This document shows positions 1 to 9,021 of a DNA stretch of 64,000 bases, piece after piece (the first letter of the stretch is position 1; every line of letters begins with the position of its first letter). The stretch spans positions 2,848,501 to 2,912,500 of the forward strand of contig NZ_CP077770.1 in NCBI RefSeq assembly GCF_019134595.1, in the 5' to 3' direction. The notes under the pieces are model-generated. The model was not told the origin of the DNA and made no database searches. It saw only the letters and a list, made by a program, of their open reading frames with translations. A program made the translations under genes and the position numbers. The stretch is from Pseudoalteromonas shioyasakiensis (lineage in GTDB: Bacteria; Pseudomonadota; Gammaproteobacteria; Enterobacterales; Alteromonadaceae).

Positions 1-747
1 AGCGCTTTACTGCCAAACTACGCATTAGCTGAGCAAGTATCCTTTAATGACCCTGATATTAAAGCCAGTTATAAAACCTTTGATTCGTTTAAAGGTCATG
101 GCGAAGGTAAAGGCTATTTAGTCGAACCCGCTAATTTAACGGGCAAGCTCCCAATAGTATTAGTGATCCACGAAAACAGGGGCTTAAACCCTTATATTAA
201 AGATGTTGCTCGCCGCCTTGCCAAAGCCGGTTTTATTGCCTTTGCGCCAGATGCATTACACCCTCTTGGTGGCTACCCTGGCAATGACGATGAAGGCCGC
301 GCCATGCAACGCTCTATGGATAAACAAAAAATCCAACAAGACTTTATCGCCGCAGCAGAATACATAAAAAGACACCCAAATAGTAACGGCAAACTTGGTG
401 CGGTAGGCTTTTGCTTTGGTGGATATATGGTTAACTACCTAGCAGCAGTTGATAGCAAACTGATTGATGCGGGCGTGCCTTATTACGGCACTCCGGCCGT
501 TAAAGAACTCAGACAAAACATCAAAGCCCCACTACTTGTACACTTAGCCGAGTTTGATAAACGCGTTAATGCAACATGGCCAGAATACGAGAGCGACTTA
601 AAAGCGCATCAAGTGCCTTACACTATGCACATGTATGAGCAAGCAAATCATGGTTTTCATAACGACTCTACATCTCGTTATGATGAAAAACAGGCGGAGC
701 TTTCGTGGCAACGCACATTGGCCTTTTTCAATGAGCAATTGATTTAA
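1..747 (+). CDS. Dienelactone hydrolase family protein (5' end outside window)
   Basis: The reading frame is open from base 1, so the true start lies to the left; the first ATG inside the window would cut into the conserved part. It is an alpha/beta-hydrolase of the dienelactone hydrolase family. The nucleophile elbow reads GFCFGG (Cys nucleophile, near base 412), the acid is in EFDKRVN, and the catalytic His is in NHGFHND near the C-terminus. The residues before the domain (LLPNYALAEQVSF) resemble the end of an export signal with an Ala cleavage region, so the protein is probably periplasmic (inference). The substrate is unknown; family members hydrolyse lactones or esters. Confidence 0.85.
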   Translation, partial: SALLPNYALAEQVSFNDPDIKASYKTFDSFKGHGEGKGYLVEPANLTGKLPIVLVIHENRGLNPYIKDVARRLAKAGFIAFAPDALHPLGGYPGNDDEGRAMQRSMDKQKIQQDFIAAAEYIKRHPNSNGKLGAVGFCFGGYMVNYLAAVDSKLIDAGVPYYGTPAVKELRQNIKAPLLVHLAEFDKRVNATWPEYESDLKAHQVPYTMHMYEQANHGFHNDSTSRYDEKQAELSWQRTLAFFNEQLI

Positions 748-795
748 ACAGAGCAATTTCATACACTCTCGAAAAAATTTTAGGCTAGAAAATAG

Positions 796-1011
796 ATGGA
801 ATCGCAAGTCAGTTATCGCTTTGACTCACAGCAAACCGCCAATCGGTTTTTAAACAAGCTTAAACACTGGTCGGTGGCTAAAGTCACTGCGAGTCTTTGC
901 CAAGGTGGTTATGGCGTAAAAATACGCTACGAAGTCGATACCAGTGGTTTTGATTACACTCTTGCAGAGCTTGATGATTTAGCAATGCAACACGAAGGCG
1001 AAGAAATTTAA
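796..1011 (+). CDS. Small hypothetical protein, 71 aa
   Basis: It is a short acidic soluble protein that I do not recognise. It has no signal peptide, membrane segment or cysteine cluster; a single Cys lies in the middle. It starts at an ATG 48 bases after the hydrolase stop and ends just before a strong bidirectional terminator, so it may be transcribed with the hydrolase. The ribosome site before the ATG is weak. The alternating hydrophobic pattern (ASLCQGGYGVKIRYEVD) suggests a small alpha/beta fold. Support is position, orientation and codon use like its neighbours; function is unknown. Confidence 0.6.
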   Translation: MESQVSYRFDSQQTANRFLNKLKHWSVAKVTASLCQGGYGVKIRYEVDTSGFDYTLAELDDLAMQHEGEEI

Positions 1012-1032
1012 TTCTTATATTCTAGGCATAAA

Positions 1033-1058
1033 AAACGGCTAAACAAGGTTAGCCGTTT
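1033..1058. terminator. Bidirectional intrinsic terminator
   Basis: A perfect 10-bp stem AAACGGCTAA / TTAGCCGTTT encloses a 6-base loop. A-rich sequence precedes it and T-rich sequence follows, so it can work on both strands. It separates the plus-strand small gene from the converging minus-strand bet operon. Confidence 0.85.
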
Positions 1059-1088
1059 CATTTTAAAGCCGAGATTATAACGCTCTAC

Positions 1089-1796
1089 TTATAAATCAAA
1101 GCTACGTGAAATAGACGCGACAATTCGCTCATCTGCGGTATCCCAGTCAAGGCTGGTATTTTCGCCAGCAAGCTCAAAATCAAAACCTGCAAAGCTTGTT
1201 TGATAGGCTAAACGATAATGGTTGTACGACTTATCATTACCATCCCAAGCAAACTTATTACCATCGAGTGAGTTAGAAATATCAAAGCTGGCACGAATTG
1301 CATGATTTGGCGCAATTTCAAAGGTATGGGCAACCATAGAAATCACATGCCCTGCATCGGTACCAAAGTAATCCCAAGCGTACCAGAAGTTAAGTTCTGT
1401 GAAACCTAGGCTATTGGTATAGCCAAACTTTGCATAAGTCTCAAAATAATTACCATCGCTTGAGTAATCTTCACCATGGTATGAGTAGTAAGCAATACCA
1501 TAATCAACACTAAGGGTGTCAGTTAGCTCAGCATAGTTACCAAAATACGCATCCCACTCGATGTCTGTGCCATCGCCAAAATCTACATTTGAAGCCCAGG
1601 TACCTACATACATACCTGAATCTGCAAAGGCATAATCTAAGCTGCCCTGAATCGCTGGGTCATTCATAGTTTGGCTTACACCATTGAAGGTGTAATCTGA
1701 TGCCAATGTAACCGTAGTCGATAAGTCAGCCATGGCTGATGTCGATAGTAATGCCAATGGCAACGCTGCTGCTAATACTGTTTGTCTTGTTGTCAT
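1089..1796 (-). CDS. Outer-membrane protein of the TIGR02001/Gcw_chp family
   Basis: This 235-residue protein has a clear signal peptide (residues 1-23, ending AMA) and then aromatic-rich beta-strands with alternating polarity. The N-terminal motif LASDYTFNGVSQT and the terminal Phe-containing strand (SISRSFDL) are typical of the Gcw_chp family (TIGR02001, PF09694). Members are predicted outer-membrane barrels of unknown substrate. The gene begins 11 bases after the BCCT-like transporter and is the last gene of the bet operon. I infer a role in letting choline or betaine cross the outer membrane; that role is not established for the family. Confidence 0.82.
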   Translation of the reverse strand: MTTRQTVLAAALPLALLSTSAMADLSTTVTLASDYTFNGVSQTMNDPAIQGSLDYAFADSGMYVGTWASNVDFGDGTDIEWDAYFGNYAELTDTLSVDYGIAYYSYHGEDYSSDGNYFETYAKFGYTNSLGFTELNFWYAWDYFGTDAGHVISMVAHTFEIAPNHAIRASFDISNSLDGNKFAWDGNDKSYNHYRLAYQTSFAGFDFELAGENTSLDWDTADERIVASISRSFDL

Positions 1797-1807
1797 GTTG
1801 GTTTCCC

Positions 1808-3025
1808 TTAGCTAACTGTTTCTATTTTTGTGTAATCTAATTTATTGTCTTTTGGTGAACCTTCGATATTTTTCACTGTTTTTAACTTGCTGTAGCCAAT
1901 AAACGCAGCACAGCCGAAAAATAACGCAATAACGAGCGCACCAACCCATTGGATCTGTAAAAAGTCGAACTTAAACAGCAGGGTTAATAATGAAAGCGCC
2001 ACCACATTCAAGGCAATATAATTAAATTTACCTAAACGCCTCACCGTTAAGTTTAGGTTATCTGTGTATAAACGGATCAAAGAATCAAGTGAGTTGATCA
2101 CAAACACCACACCAACAAACACCATAGCGATGTTTTTCAGGCCTGCTGTTGCAATACCCGCTTCATGATATTGATACAAAACACTAAACCAGATAGCGAT
2201 TGGAATAGACGGGAAAATCAACATAGCCGCCAGAACTTGGTAAGTTTTTAAACCACCCACAAAACGTGAGGTAAATTGACCAATCATGATGCTCCAAGCA
2301 AACCACCAAAACAGGTAGAAGGCATGGTAATCATTCAGCGGTAATATAAATTCATTGATATTGCCAAAGTAACCGCCGATCAACGCAAGGTTATCAACAA
2401 ATGCTGATGTTTGTGCATCAGAACCAACAAAGGCACCGAACCACATAAATGCGATTAAAGCGATAAACAACCAAGTAGTAGAAATACTTAAAAAGCGTAC
2501 ATACTTAATGTCTGTGCTCGAATAAACAGCAAAACAAATCGCTGCAAACACCATTAAGTAGAATGTCGGAATAATTGACTCACCATCACCAAGCGACGGC
2601 AAATACCAAGGTAAATTCGACAGCAGTAAAAATGCAGTAAATGCGCACGTACCAATAATAACGATGTTATTAATTAGTTTTACCCAAGCAATTTCAAAGA
2701 ACTTTACTTTGGGTTCTATTACACAGAAATAAAAGCACGTAAGGAAATAAAATCCCCAGATCAAGAAGCCCCAATAACCAAATTCAATGGCTAGAGGATT
2801 GGCAAACGCATACTCTGGGCTTGCTTTTATGTCTGCATAACCTGCAAACTCTGTCAGTGGAAACATAATCAAGCCAACGTCTAGGCCCGATGTAAATAAA
2901 ATTGCAATGAACGTAAACGTTCTAACCGGTGTGACGCCAACACACCTAACCGTACCCCATTTAAATAAAATAACCGCAATTGCTAACAGGGTAAAAATGA
3001 TGCCAGCACTAAGCCAAAAGGTCAT
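1808..3025 (-). CDS. BCCT-like choline/betaine transporter, short form (405 aa)
   Basis: It is a polytopic inner-membrane protein with about ten to twelve hydrophobic segments. Residues around 240-270 contain FYLFWWFAWSIMIGQF followed by TSRFVGG, which matches the tryptophan-rich TM8 region of betaine/choline/carnitine transporters (FYWAWWISWSPFVG in classical members). Typical BCCT proteins have 500-700 residues, so this one is short, lacking the long N- and C-terminal regulatory tails. A G-rich ribosome site precedes the ATG. It lies downstream of betA in the same operon, which makes choline the likely substrate (inference). The family match is by motif only and is moderately secure. Confidence 0.72.
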   Translation of the reverse strand: MTFWLSAGIIFTLLAIAVILFKWGTVRCVGVTPVRTFTFIAILFTSGLDVGLIMFPLTEFAGYADIKASPEYAFANPLAIEFGYWGFLIWGFYFLTCFYFCVIEPKVKFFEIAWVKLINNIVIIGTCAFTAFLLLSNLPWYLPSLGDGESIIPTFYLMVFAAICFAVYSSTDIKYVRFLSISTTWLFIALIAFMWFGAFVGSDAQTSAFVDNLALIGGYFGNINEFILPLNDYHAFYLFWWFAWSIMIGQFTSRFVGGLKTYQVLAAMLIFPSIPIAIWFSVLYQYHEAGIATAGLKNIAMVFVGVVFVINSLDSLIRLYTDNLNLTVRRLGKFNYIALNVVALSLLTLLFKFDFLQIQWVGALVIALFFGCAAFIGYSKLKTVKNIEGSPKDNKLDYTKIETVS

Positions 3026-3124
3026 AGTTACCCCCCCAAAATAAGTAATAATACTTCATTGTTTCTCCAGTTTTATTCCTCGCATTAACGCACCACAAAC
3101 AACTCGTGATGCGCGCCACTGCAA

Positions 3125-3150
3125 GCCCCACAGCCGAAACTGCGGGTGGC
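3125..3150 (-). promoter_or_regulatory. Imperfect hairpin between betA and the transporter
   Basis: The 129-base gap between betA and the transporter gene contains a GC-rich imperfect hairpin (GCCCCACAG / CTGCGGGTGGC) with no T-run after it. It may protect the upstream mRNA or lower expression of the distal genes; this is inference. Confidence 0.4.
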
Positions 3151-3154
3151 CTTA

Positions 3155-4825
3155 TTAGATCTCCGAACTACGCTGCGTTGATTGCCATTGTTTTTCCATA
3201 GCAACATCTGCAGTTGATGCCGATAACACAGGCTTACCTAAAATGTGGTCCGCCGCTTTTTCTGCCACCATAATGGTTGGCGCATTTAAATTACCGTTTG
3301 GAACGGTTGGGAAGATAGATGAATCCACAACCCGTAAACCTTCGATACCGTGTACTTGAGTTTGCGAGTTAACCACGGCCATCTCGTCCTCACCCATCTT
3401 GCACGAACATGACGGATGGTAAGCACTCTCAACCGCTTGACGAACAAAAGCATCGATTTCTTCATCGCTTTGAACATCTTTACCGGGTTGAATTTCACCA
3501 TCGCGATACTCATCAAACGCACTTTGCTCAATAATCTCGCGAGTTAGACGTACGCAAGCTCTAAAGCCTTCAATGTCATCTTGATGCTGTAAGTAGTTAA
3601 ATTGGATCTTAGGCGCAACCTGAGGATCCGCTGACTTAATCGTTACTGCACCACGGCTTTTTGGTTTGTTATGCCCAACATGAACTTGGAAACCATGACC
3701 ATCAAAGGCACTCTTACCGTCATAACGAATGGCTGCTGGTAAAAAGTGATACTGAATATCTGGCCATTCAACACCCGGTTTTGAGCGAATAAATGCACAT
3801 GATTCAAAATGGTTAGTCGCCCCTAAACCTGAGCGATTTAATAACCAACGAGCACCAATTAGCCCTTTTGAAACAAGGCCTAATTTGCCGTTTAAAGTAA
3901 TTGGTTGCTTACACTTATATTGGAAGTAAAACTCCAAGTGGTCTTGTAAGTTTTGGCCAACACCTGGTAAGTGGTGTTTAACCTCAACACCCGCTTCGCT
4001 CAGGATGTCTTTATCACCAATACCCGATAATTGCAGAATATGCGGTGAACCAATTGGGCCCGCACTTAAAATAACGTCTTTTGCTGCAAATGCTTGCTGC
4101 TTAGAGCCAGATACTGAATACTCAACGCCCACGGCTTTTTTGCCTTCTAGCAAAACTTTTTCAGCTAAAGCACCGGTGACTAGCGTTAAGTTTTTACGTG
4201 ACTTAACTGGGTCTAAATACTCACGGCTAGCAGAGCTTCTTACGCCATCTTTAACTGTCATATGCATTGGCCCAAAACCTTCTTGCTGGGCTGCATTGTA
4301 GTCATCAGTTTGCGCATAACCTGCTTGTTGGCCCGCTTTGATAAAGGCTTTATAAAGCGGATTAGCCATTTCATTACCGTTATTAACCCCTAATGGGCCG
4401 TTATCGCCACGGTAACTGTTACCACCTAAGTAGAATGATTCCGCACGCTTAAAGTACGGTAAACATGCTTGGTAATCCCAACCATTAGCGCCGTGTTGCT
4501 GCCATTCATCAAAATCTTTGGCATGACCACGTACATAGACCATGCCGTTAATCGATGATGAGCCACCTAACACCTTACCTCGTGGGCAGTGCATTTGACG
4601 GTTATCTAAATATGGCTCTGGCTCGGTATGAAATTGCCATGCATATTTGTCAGTATTCATTGGGATTGATAGCGCGGTAGGCATCTTTATAAAAATGCTT
4701 TTATCACTACCGCCCGTTTCAAGTAATAACACCTTATTAGAAGGGTCTGCTGATAGTCGGTTTGCCAACACGCAGCCTGCTGAGCCAGCACCGACTATGA
4801 TGTAATCATAGTTCTGTGTACTCAT
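3155..4825 (-). CDS. betA: Choline dehydrogenase BetA
   Basis: This 556-residue GMC-family flavoenzyme oxidises choline to betaine aldehyde (and can carry it further) at the inner membrane. The FAD-binding motif [13 protein letters not shown] lies at residues 12-24. The GMC signature [19 protein letters not shown] lies near residue 90. The C-terminal catalytic region contains [12 protein letters not shown] and the final [10 protein letters not shown] block. Length matches E. coli BetA (about 556). Its ATG overlaps the betB stop as TAATG, showing translational coupling within the betIBA operon. Confidence 0.96.
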   Translation of the reverse strand: MSTQNYDYIIVGAGSAGCVLANRLSADPSNKVLLLETGGSDKSIFIKMPTALSIPMNTDKYAWQFHTEPEPYLDNRQMHCPRGKVLGGSSSINGMVYVRGHAKDFDEWQQHGANGWDYQACLPYFKRAESFYLGGNSYRGDNGPLGVNNGNEMANPLYKAFIKAGQQAGYAQTDDYNAAQQEGFGPMHMTVKDGVRSSASREYLDPVKSRKNLTLVTGALAEKVLLEGKKAVGVEYSVSGSKQQAFAAKDVILSAGPIGSPHILQLSGIGDKDILSEAGVEVKHHLPGVGQNLQDHLEFYFQYKCKQPITLNGKLGLVSKGLIGARWLLNRSGLGATNHFESCAFIRSKPGVEWPDIQYHFLPAAIRYDGKSAFDGHGFQVHVGHNKPKSRGAVTIKSADPQVAPKIQFNYLQHQDDIEGFRACVRLTREIIEQSAFDEYRDGEIQPGKDVQSDEEIDAFVRQAVESAYHPSCSCKMGEDEMAVVNSQTQVHGIEGLRVVDSSIFPTVPNGNLNAPTIMVAEKAADHILGKPVLSASTADVAMEKQWQSTQRSSEI

Positions 4826-6288
4826 TAAAATGGACTCTCTATATTGCTCATACCCACATAAATCGATTTAGTTTGGGTATAGTGATCTAAAGTTTCGATA
4901 CCGTTTTCACGGCCGATACCTGATTGCTTGTAACCACCTACTGGCATTTCTGCAGGTGAATTACCATAGCTGTTTATCCAACAAATACCGGCCTGTAACT
5001 GGTGGATCACGCGGTGTGCACGCTGAATATCTTTAGTGAACACGCCTGCGGCTAAGCCTAGGTGGGTATCGTTTGCACGCTGAATAACGTCATCTTCATC
5101 ATCAAACACCAACACGCTCATTACCGGGCCAAAGATCTCTTCTTTAACTATGGTCATGTCGTCATTACAGTCGACAAAAACGGTCGGTTCCACAAAGTAG
5201 CCGTTTGGCGCCGATGCAGGTGACAGTGCCTTACCGCCGGTTAATAAGGTTGCGCCTTCTTGAATACCTTTATCGATATAGCCAAGTACAAGCTCTTGGT
5301 GTTTTTTAGAGATAAGCGCCCCTAAATTCACCTCAGGATCCATTGGATCGCCAGCGATAATATTTTGCTCTGTGCGTGTTTTCAGCTCATCAATAAACTG
5401 CTGATAAACATTTTTATGCACATAAATGCGCGTACAGTTAGTGCAAATTTCGCCTTGCGTATAAAAATTGCCTAGCATTGCCGCACTAACAGCTTGTGAT
5501 ACATCGGCATCATCAAATACTAATAACGGTGACTTACCACCAAGCTCCATGGTTACATCTTTAAGTGAACCAGCAGCACTTGCCATTACTTTTTTGCCTG
5601 TGCCCACTTCACCAGTGAACGACACTTTTTCAATATTTGGGTTTGCTGTTAACCATTGCCCTACTTCAGCAGCGCCTTGCACAACGTTGAATACGCCAGC
5701 AGGTACACCCGCTTCGATGAAAATCTCTGCAAGTTTAATTGCACCAAGTGGTGTTTCTTCAGAAGGTTTGAAAATAACCGCATTACCCGCAGCCAGTGCA
5801 GGGCCTGATTTCCAACAAGCAATTTGCAGTGGGTAGTTCCATGCACCAATACCGGCACAAATACCTAAAGGCTCTTTACGTGTGTAGTAAAAATCATTAC
5901 CAACCATTTGTTGCTGACCCACTTGCGCAGGAGCAAGACCAGCAAAATATTCGATAACATCGGCGCCAGTTTCAACATCGACACACTCAGCTTCTTGCCA
6001 AGGCTTACCCGTATCAAGTACTTCTACTTTTGCCAGTTCATCGTTACGTTCGCGTAAGATTGCCACGGCTTTTAATAGAATACGGCTACGCTCAATTGGT
6101 GTCATTGCAGACCATGCTGCAAACCCTTGTTTTGCGCTTTCGATTGCCGCGTTTTGAATAAACTCATCAGCGATTTCAACGTGATAAATCACTTCATCCG
6201 TTGCAGGATTCTTAACTGCAAAGGTATCGCCAGTTTGATTCTTTAAAAAATGGCCATTAATAAAATTTTCGTAAACAGGTGTGGTCAT
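4825..6288 (-). CDS. betB: Betaine aldehyde dehydrogenase BetB
   Basis: This NAD(P)-dependent aldehyde dehydrogenase converts betaine aldehyde to glycine betaine. It contains [18 protein letters not shown], the nucleotide region [14 protein letters not shown], the catalytic glutamate in [10 protein letters not shown], the catalytic Cys in GEICTNCTR, and [11 protein letters not shown]. An upstream in-frame ATG at 6300 overlaps betI, but the ATG at 6288 has a GGAG site five bases upstream, so I take 6288. This gives 487 residues, close to E. coli BetB (490). The gene lies directly behind betI and is coupled to betA. Confidence 0.96.
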   Translation of the reverse strand: MTTPVYENFINGHFLKNQTGDTFAVKNPATDEVIYHVEIADEFIQNAAIESAKQGFAAWSAMTPIERSRILLKAVAILRERNDELAKVEVLDTGKPWQEAECVDVETGADVIEYFAGLAPAQVGQQQMVGNDFYYTRKEPLGICAGIGAWNYPLQIACWKSGPALAAGNAVIFKPSEETPLGAIKLAEIFIEAGVPAGVFNVVQGAAEVGQWLTANPNIEKVSFTGEVGTGKKVMASAAGSLKDVTMELGGKSPLLVFDDADVSQAVSAAMLGNFYTQGEICTNCTRIYVHKNVYQQFIDELKTRTEQNIIAGDPMDPEVNLGALISKKHQELVLGYIDKGIQEGATLLTGGKALSPASAPNGYFVEPTVFVDCNDDMTIVKEEIFGPVMSVLVFDDEDDVIQRANDTHLGLAAGVFTKDIQRAHRVIHQLQAGICWINSYGNSPAEMPVGGYKQSGIGRENGIETLDHYTQTKSIYVGMSNIESPF

Positions 6289-6289
6289 T

Positions 6290-6880
6290 TTAGGCTCCAT
6301 ACTGTTTTATCAGTGAACGAATGTAGTCTTTGGCTAATCGCTCACAATTTTCGAATTGATCTTGGTCTGACTTACTTAATACGGCTCTTAGCCATAAACC
6401 ATCGATCATGGCTGCACTTAGCTCAGCAGCTAAATTGGCATCGCTATCGCTCATTAACTGTTTGAATGAGCTTAATAAGTTTCTAAATAAACGTTTACTA
6501 TTTACGTTTTGTAAGCGATGCAACTGGGCGTCGTGCATTGAATGTGCCCAAAAGCTCAACCAAGTTTTGGTGTTGTTGCTTTGCTGCTGAATACGCGAAA
6601 AGTTTGCTTCAACGATAAACATTAATCGTTGCTCTGGACTAGTTTGTGGCGTTACTTGATTCAAAAGTGCTTGCTTTAAGCTGGTCAATAAATAACGCAC
6701 AGTGGCTTCAATTAAGCCCTGCTTACCACCAAAATAATGACTGATAATACCAGACGATAAGCCTGCCTTTTTACTAATGCTATTTATGGTGGTGCCTTGC
6801 AAACCAAGCTCTGCAACCGACTCTATTGTGGCGTCAATTAACTGCTGACGACGAACAGGTTCCATTCCAACTTTCGGCAT
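6290..6880 (-). CDS. betI: TetR-type repressor BetI
   Basis: This 196-residue TetR-family regulator starts [17 protein letters not shown] and has a helix-turn-helix at about residues 27-50 ([20 protein letters not shown]). Both the N-terminal sequence and the place at the head of betBA fit BetI, the choline-responsive repressor. A perfect 14-bp palindrome lies 13 bases before its start codon and is the likely autoregulatory operator. The C-terminal half is the ligand-binding dimerisation domain. Confidence 0.94.
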   Translation of the reverse strand: MPKVGMEPVRRQQLIDATIESVAELGLQGTTINSISKKAGLSSGIISHYFGGKQGLIEATVRYLLTSLKQALLNQVTPQTSPEQRLMFIVEANFSRIQQQSNNTKTWLSFWAHSMHDAQLHRLQNVNSKRLFRNLLSSFKQLMSDSDANLAAELSAAMIDGLWLRAVLSKSDQDQFENCERLAKDYIRSLIKQYGA

Positions 6881-6892
6881 AATTTTTTATTG

Positions 6893-6906
6893 ATTGAACG
6901 TTCAAT
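6893..6906. promoter_or_regulatory. Probable BetI operator
   Basis: The perfect palindrome ATTGAACGTTCAAT lies just upstream of betI in an AT-rich promoter region. Its form agrees with what I recall of BetI sites in gammaproteobacteria. Binding here would repress the whole bet operon until choline is present. The assignment rests on position and sequence, not on binding data. Confidence 0.8.
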
Positions 6907-7128
6907 TAAAATAAAGGTTAAGGTAATGAGCATGGCAATTCAAGGTTGACAAATTGTAAACAGCCGCAAAGTTACACTCGTAAGTTAAGCTAACCCACTG
7001 TTCTTACGCTCATTATCAGATATATAAAAAAGTTTTAAATTTATTCAAAATAAAGCCTAAAAAGTATGAATTTAGGCTGAAATGCGGAAAAAAGAGAATA
7101 TTTATTGCAGGCGTATTTTTAATAAAAA

Positions 7129-7146
7129 AGCGCTTATAAAAGCGCT
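7129..7146 (-). terminator. Intrinsic terminator of the NTF2-like gene
   Basis: On the minus strand a 7-bp stem AGCGCTT / AAGCGCT with a 4-base loop is followed by a run of T. It lies 28 bases after the stop codon of the NTF2-like gene. Confidence 0.8.
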
Positions 7147-7173
7147 CATGTTAGGCTAAAAGTTAAGTTAAGC

Positions 7174-7641
7174 TCATTCGTGGTATTTACGAATAACCGC
7201 TATCTTGCCATCTTCGATTTCGAGCACATCCATAATGGTCTGCGTGTATTCAATTTCTTGCTGGTTTTGCGGGTGTGTACCTTTAGCATGATGGGTATAA
7301 CGCAAGGCAATGGCAGAATCATTAAAAATAAAGGTATCGAGTAAGTTTGCTTGGTATTCAGTGTGTGCCCCAAGGTAAAAAGTCATGCCTTTACGCATCA
7401 TCGCTTTGCCATCTGGCTCTCTTGCATCATCTGTTTGATAAGGTAAGTGTTGGTTTGCTACATCGTCAGTTAATAGAGCTAAAAAGGCTTCTAACTCTTT
7501 GTTGGTGGCATTGGGTGCTTGTGTTGCAACCATGGTATTAAAGTACTGTTGTGCTAATGCTGTGAGCTCTGGGTTAGCTTGCTTTGCTTGGCTGCTAAAT
7601 GTGCTCAACAGGCAAATAGCCAGAAAATAAAGGTGCTTCAT
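7174..7641 (-). CDS. Exported NTF2/SnoaL-like protein
   Basis: The 155-residue product has a signal peptide (residues 1-19, ending SQAKQ) and a single SnoaL-like/NTF2-like alpha+beta domain: an N-terminal helix (ELTALAQQYFNTMVA), then a strand-rich part ending QTIMDVLEIEDGKIAVIRKYHE, which is typical of the last two strands of the fold. Such domains bind small ligands or act as isomerases, and function cannot be predicted from the fold. It is probably periplasmic. It stands alone between the bet operon and the MFS gene, with its own terminator. Confidence 0.7.
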   Translation of the reverse strand: MKHLYFLAICLLSTFSSQAKQANPELTALAQQYFNTMVATQAPNATNKELEAFLALLTDDVANQHLPYQTDDAREPDGKAMMRKGMTFYLGAHTEYQANLLDTFIFNDSAIALRYTHHAKGTHPQNQQEIEYTQTIMDVLEIEDGKIAVIRKYHE

Positions 7642-7729
7642 CGTTATTCCTTGTGGTTTTAGTTATTGACTAATAATCAAACTACGAATCTAAAATAACG
7701 ACAAAGCCCCCAACTATCAATATTTTAGT

Positions 7730-8911
7730 TTAAGCTGTTTGTGGCTTTGGGGTCTCGCGTTTATCTAAATAACCGCTGTATCGTGTTGCAATTAACGCAG
7801 CTAAACTGATGATAGCGCCAATCCAAGCAGTGTCTTGCAATGAGTAGTTTTCAACGACAACACCACCTAACACTGAGCCCAGCGCAATACCGATATTAAA
7901 CGCTGCAATGTTTAACCCTGATGCCACATCGACGGCATTCGGGGTGAACTTTTCGGCAAGTTTAACCACATAAACTTGCAGCCCAGGCACATTACCAAAC
8001 GCAAATGTCCCCCATACGAGTATGGTGAGTACCGCAGCGACTTTAGATTGCATGGTAAAGGTCAGCACCAAGAGCACAATACTTAAAGCACTAAAGATAA
8101 TAGTCAACGCACTAATCGGGCCTTTTTTATCGGCTAACTTACCGCCGTAGATATTACCAACAGCAACCGATACCCCATATACCAGCATGATTAAGCTGAT
8201 GGTGGCTGATGCAAAACCAGTTTGCTGCTCTAGAATGGGCGCTAAATATGTAAAGGCAGTAAATGTGCCGCCATAACCAAGTATGGTCATCAAGTACACC
8301 AGTAAAAGCCTAAGTTGCACCATTACTTTTAGCTGCTCACCCAAAGTAGCGGATTTACTTTGCTTTAAGTTACTCGGAATTAAAAACGCGCTACCAACAA
8401 GTGCAATTAAGCCCAGTAAAGACACCACTAAAAAGGTCGCTCGCCAACCAAAGTGCTGACCAATCCAAGTTCCTAATGGCACACCGGTTACTAATGCAAC
8501 CGTTAAACCTGTAAACATAATCGCGATGGCACTGGCTTCTTTATCTTTACTGACAAGCCCTGTTGCGATCGTTGAACCAATTGAGAAAAACACCCCATGG
8601 GCAAAGCCTGTTAGAACCCTTGCTGTGATCAAACTGCCATAACTAGGTGCTTGCCAAGCCAGTAAATTACCGATTACAAATAGGCTCATTAAACTAAGTA
8701 ATACATGCTTTCGATTCCAGCGTCCGGTAAGCGCGGTTAATACTGGCGCCCCCACCGCAACACCTAATGCGTACAAACTAACAAGTAGCCCAGCACTCGG
8801 TAACGAAACCGCTAAATCATCAGCGATGGTTGGCACTAAGCCGACAATCACAAACTCAGTGGTGCCTATGGCAAACGCACTGAGAGTTAACGCAAGTAAT
8901 GCTATTGGCAT
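7730..8911 (-). CDS. MFS transporter, DHA1 drug/sugar exporter type
   Basis: This 393-residue protein has twelve predicted membrane helices. Helix 1 is ALTLSAFAIGTTEFVIVGLV and the loop between helices 2 and 3 reads LTGRWNRKHVL, both typical of the AraJ/SotB-like DHA1 exporters. The open frame extends upstream to 9058, but the ATG at 8911 has an AGAGGA ribosome site eight bases away and begins exactly where family members begin, so I use it. It is divergent from the LysR gene, which probably regulates it. Confidence 0.88.
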   Translation of the reverse strand: MPIALLALTLSAFAIGTTEFVIVGLVPTIADDLAVSLPSAGLLVSLYALGVAVGAPVLTALTGRWNRKHVLLSLMSLFVIGNLLAWQAPSYGSLITARVLTGFAHGVFFSIGSTIATGLVSKDKEASAIAIMFTGLTVALVTGVPLGTWIGQHFGWRATFLVVSLLGLIALVGSAFLIPSNLKQSKSATLGEQLKVMVQLRLLLVYLMTILGYGGTFTAFTYLAPILEQQTGFASATISLIMLVYGVSVAVGNIYGGKLADKKGPISALTIIFSALSIVLLVLTFTMQSKVAAVLTILVWGTFAFGNVPGLQVYVVKLAEKFTPNAVDVASGLNIAAFNIGIALGSVLGGVVVENYSLQDTAWIGAIISLAALIATRYSGYLDKRETPKPQTA

Positions 8912-8983
8912 CACATATCCTCTGTTTAATTTTGAAAGTGCGGCTATTGTGGCTAAAATTAAATTTGCAAAAAATAGCAGTAG

Positions 8984-9002
8984 TGACAAAATACTTTTGT
9001 CA
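8984..9002. promoter_or_regulatory. Palindromic operator candidate in the MFS/lysR gap (site 1)
   Basis: The perfect inverted repeat TGACAAAA-TAC-TTTTGTCA lies 20 bases before the lysR start, in the 110-base divergent gap. The core ACAAAA-N3-TTTTGT is repeated before the reductase gene at 9924. It is of the T-N11-A size expected for LysR-type regulators. Confidence 0.65.
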
Positions 9003-9021
9003 GAAATGAAAAGGTAAAGCC

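Larger units (their letters stand above)
6881..7173. other. Intergenic region before betI
   Basis: This 293-base AT-rich gap holds the BetI palindrome near betI and, at the other end, the terminator hairpin of the NTF2-like gene. The middle part (about 6910-7120) must hold the bet promoter. I see no further gene or conserved RNA in it. Confidence 0.7.

Noticed and set aside
4005..4301. Antisense open frames inside betA, metH, cyoB, nqrB and other genes
   Set aside because: They lie opposite strongly conserved coding sequence, lack ribosome sites and known motifs, and are explained by codon bias of the real genes.
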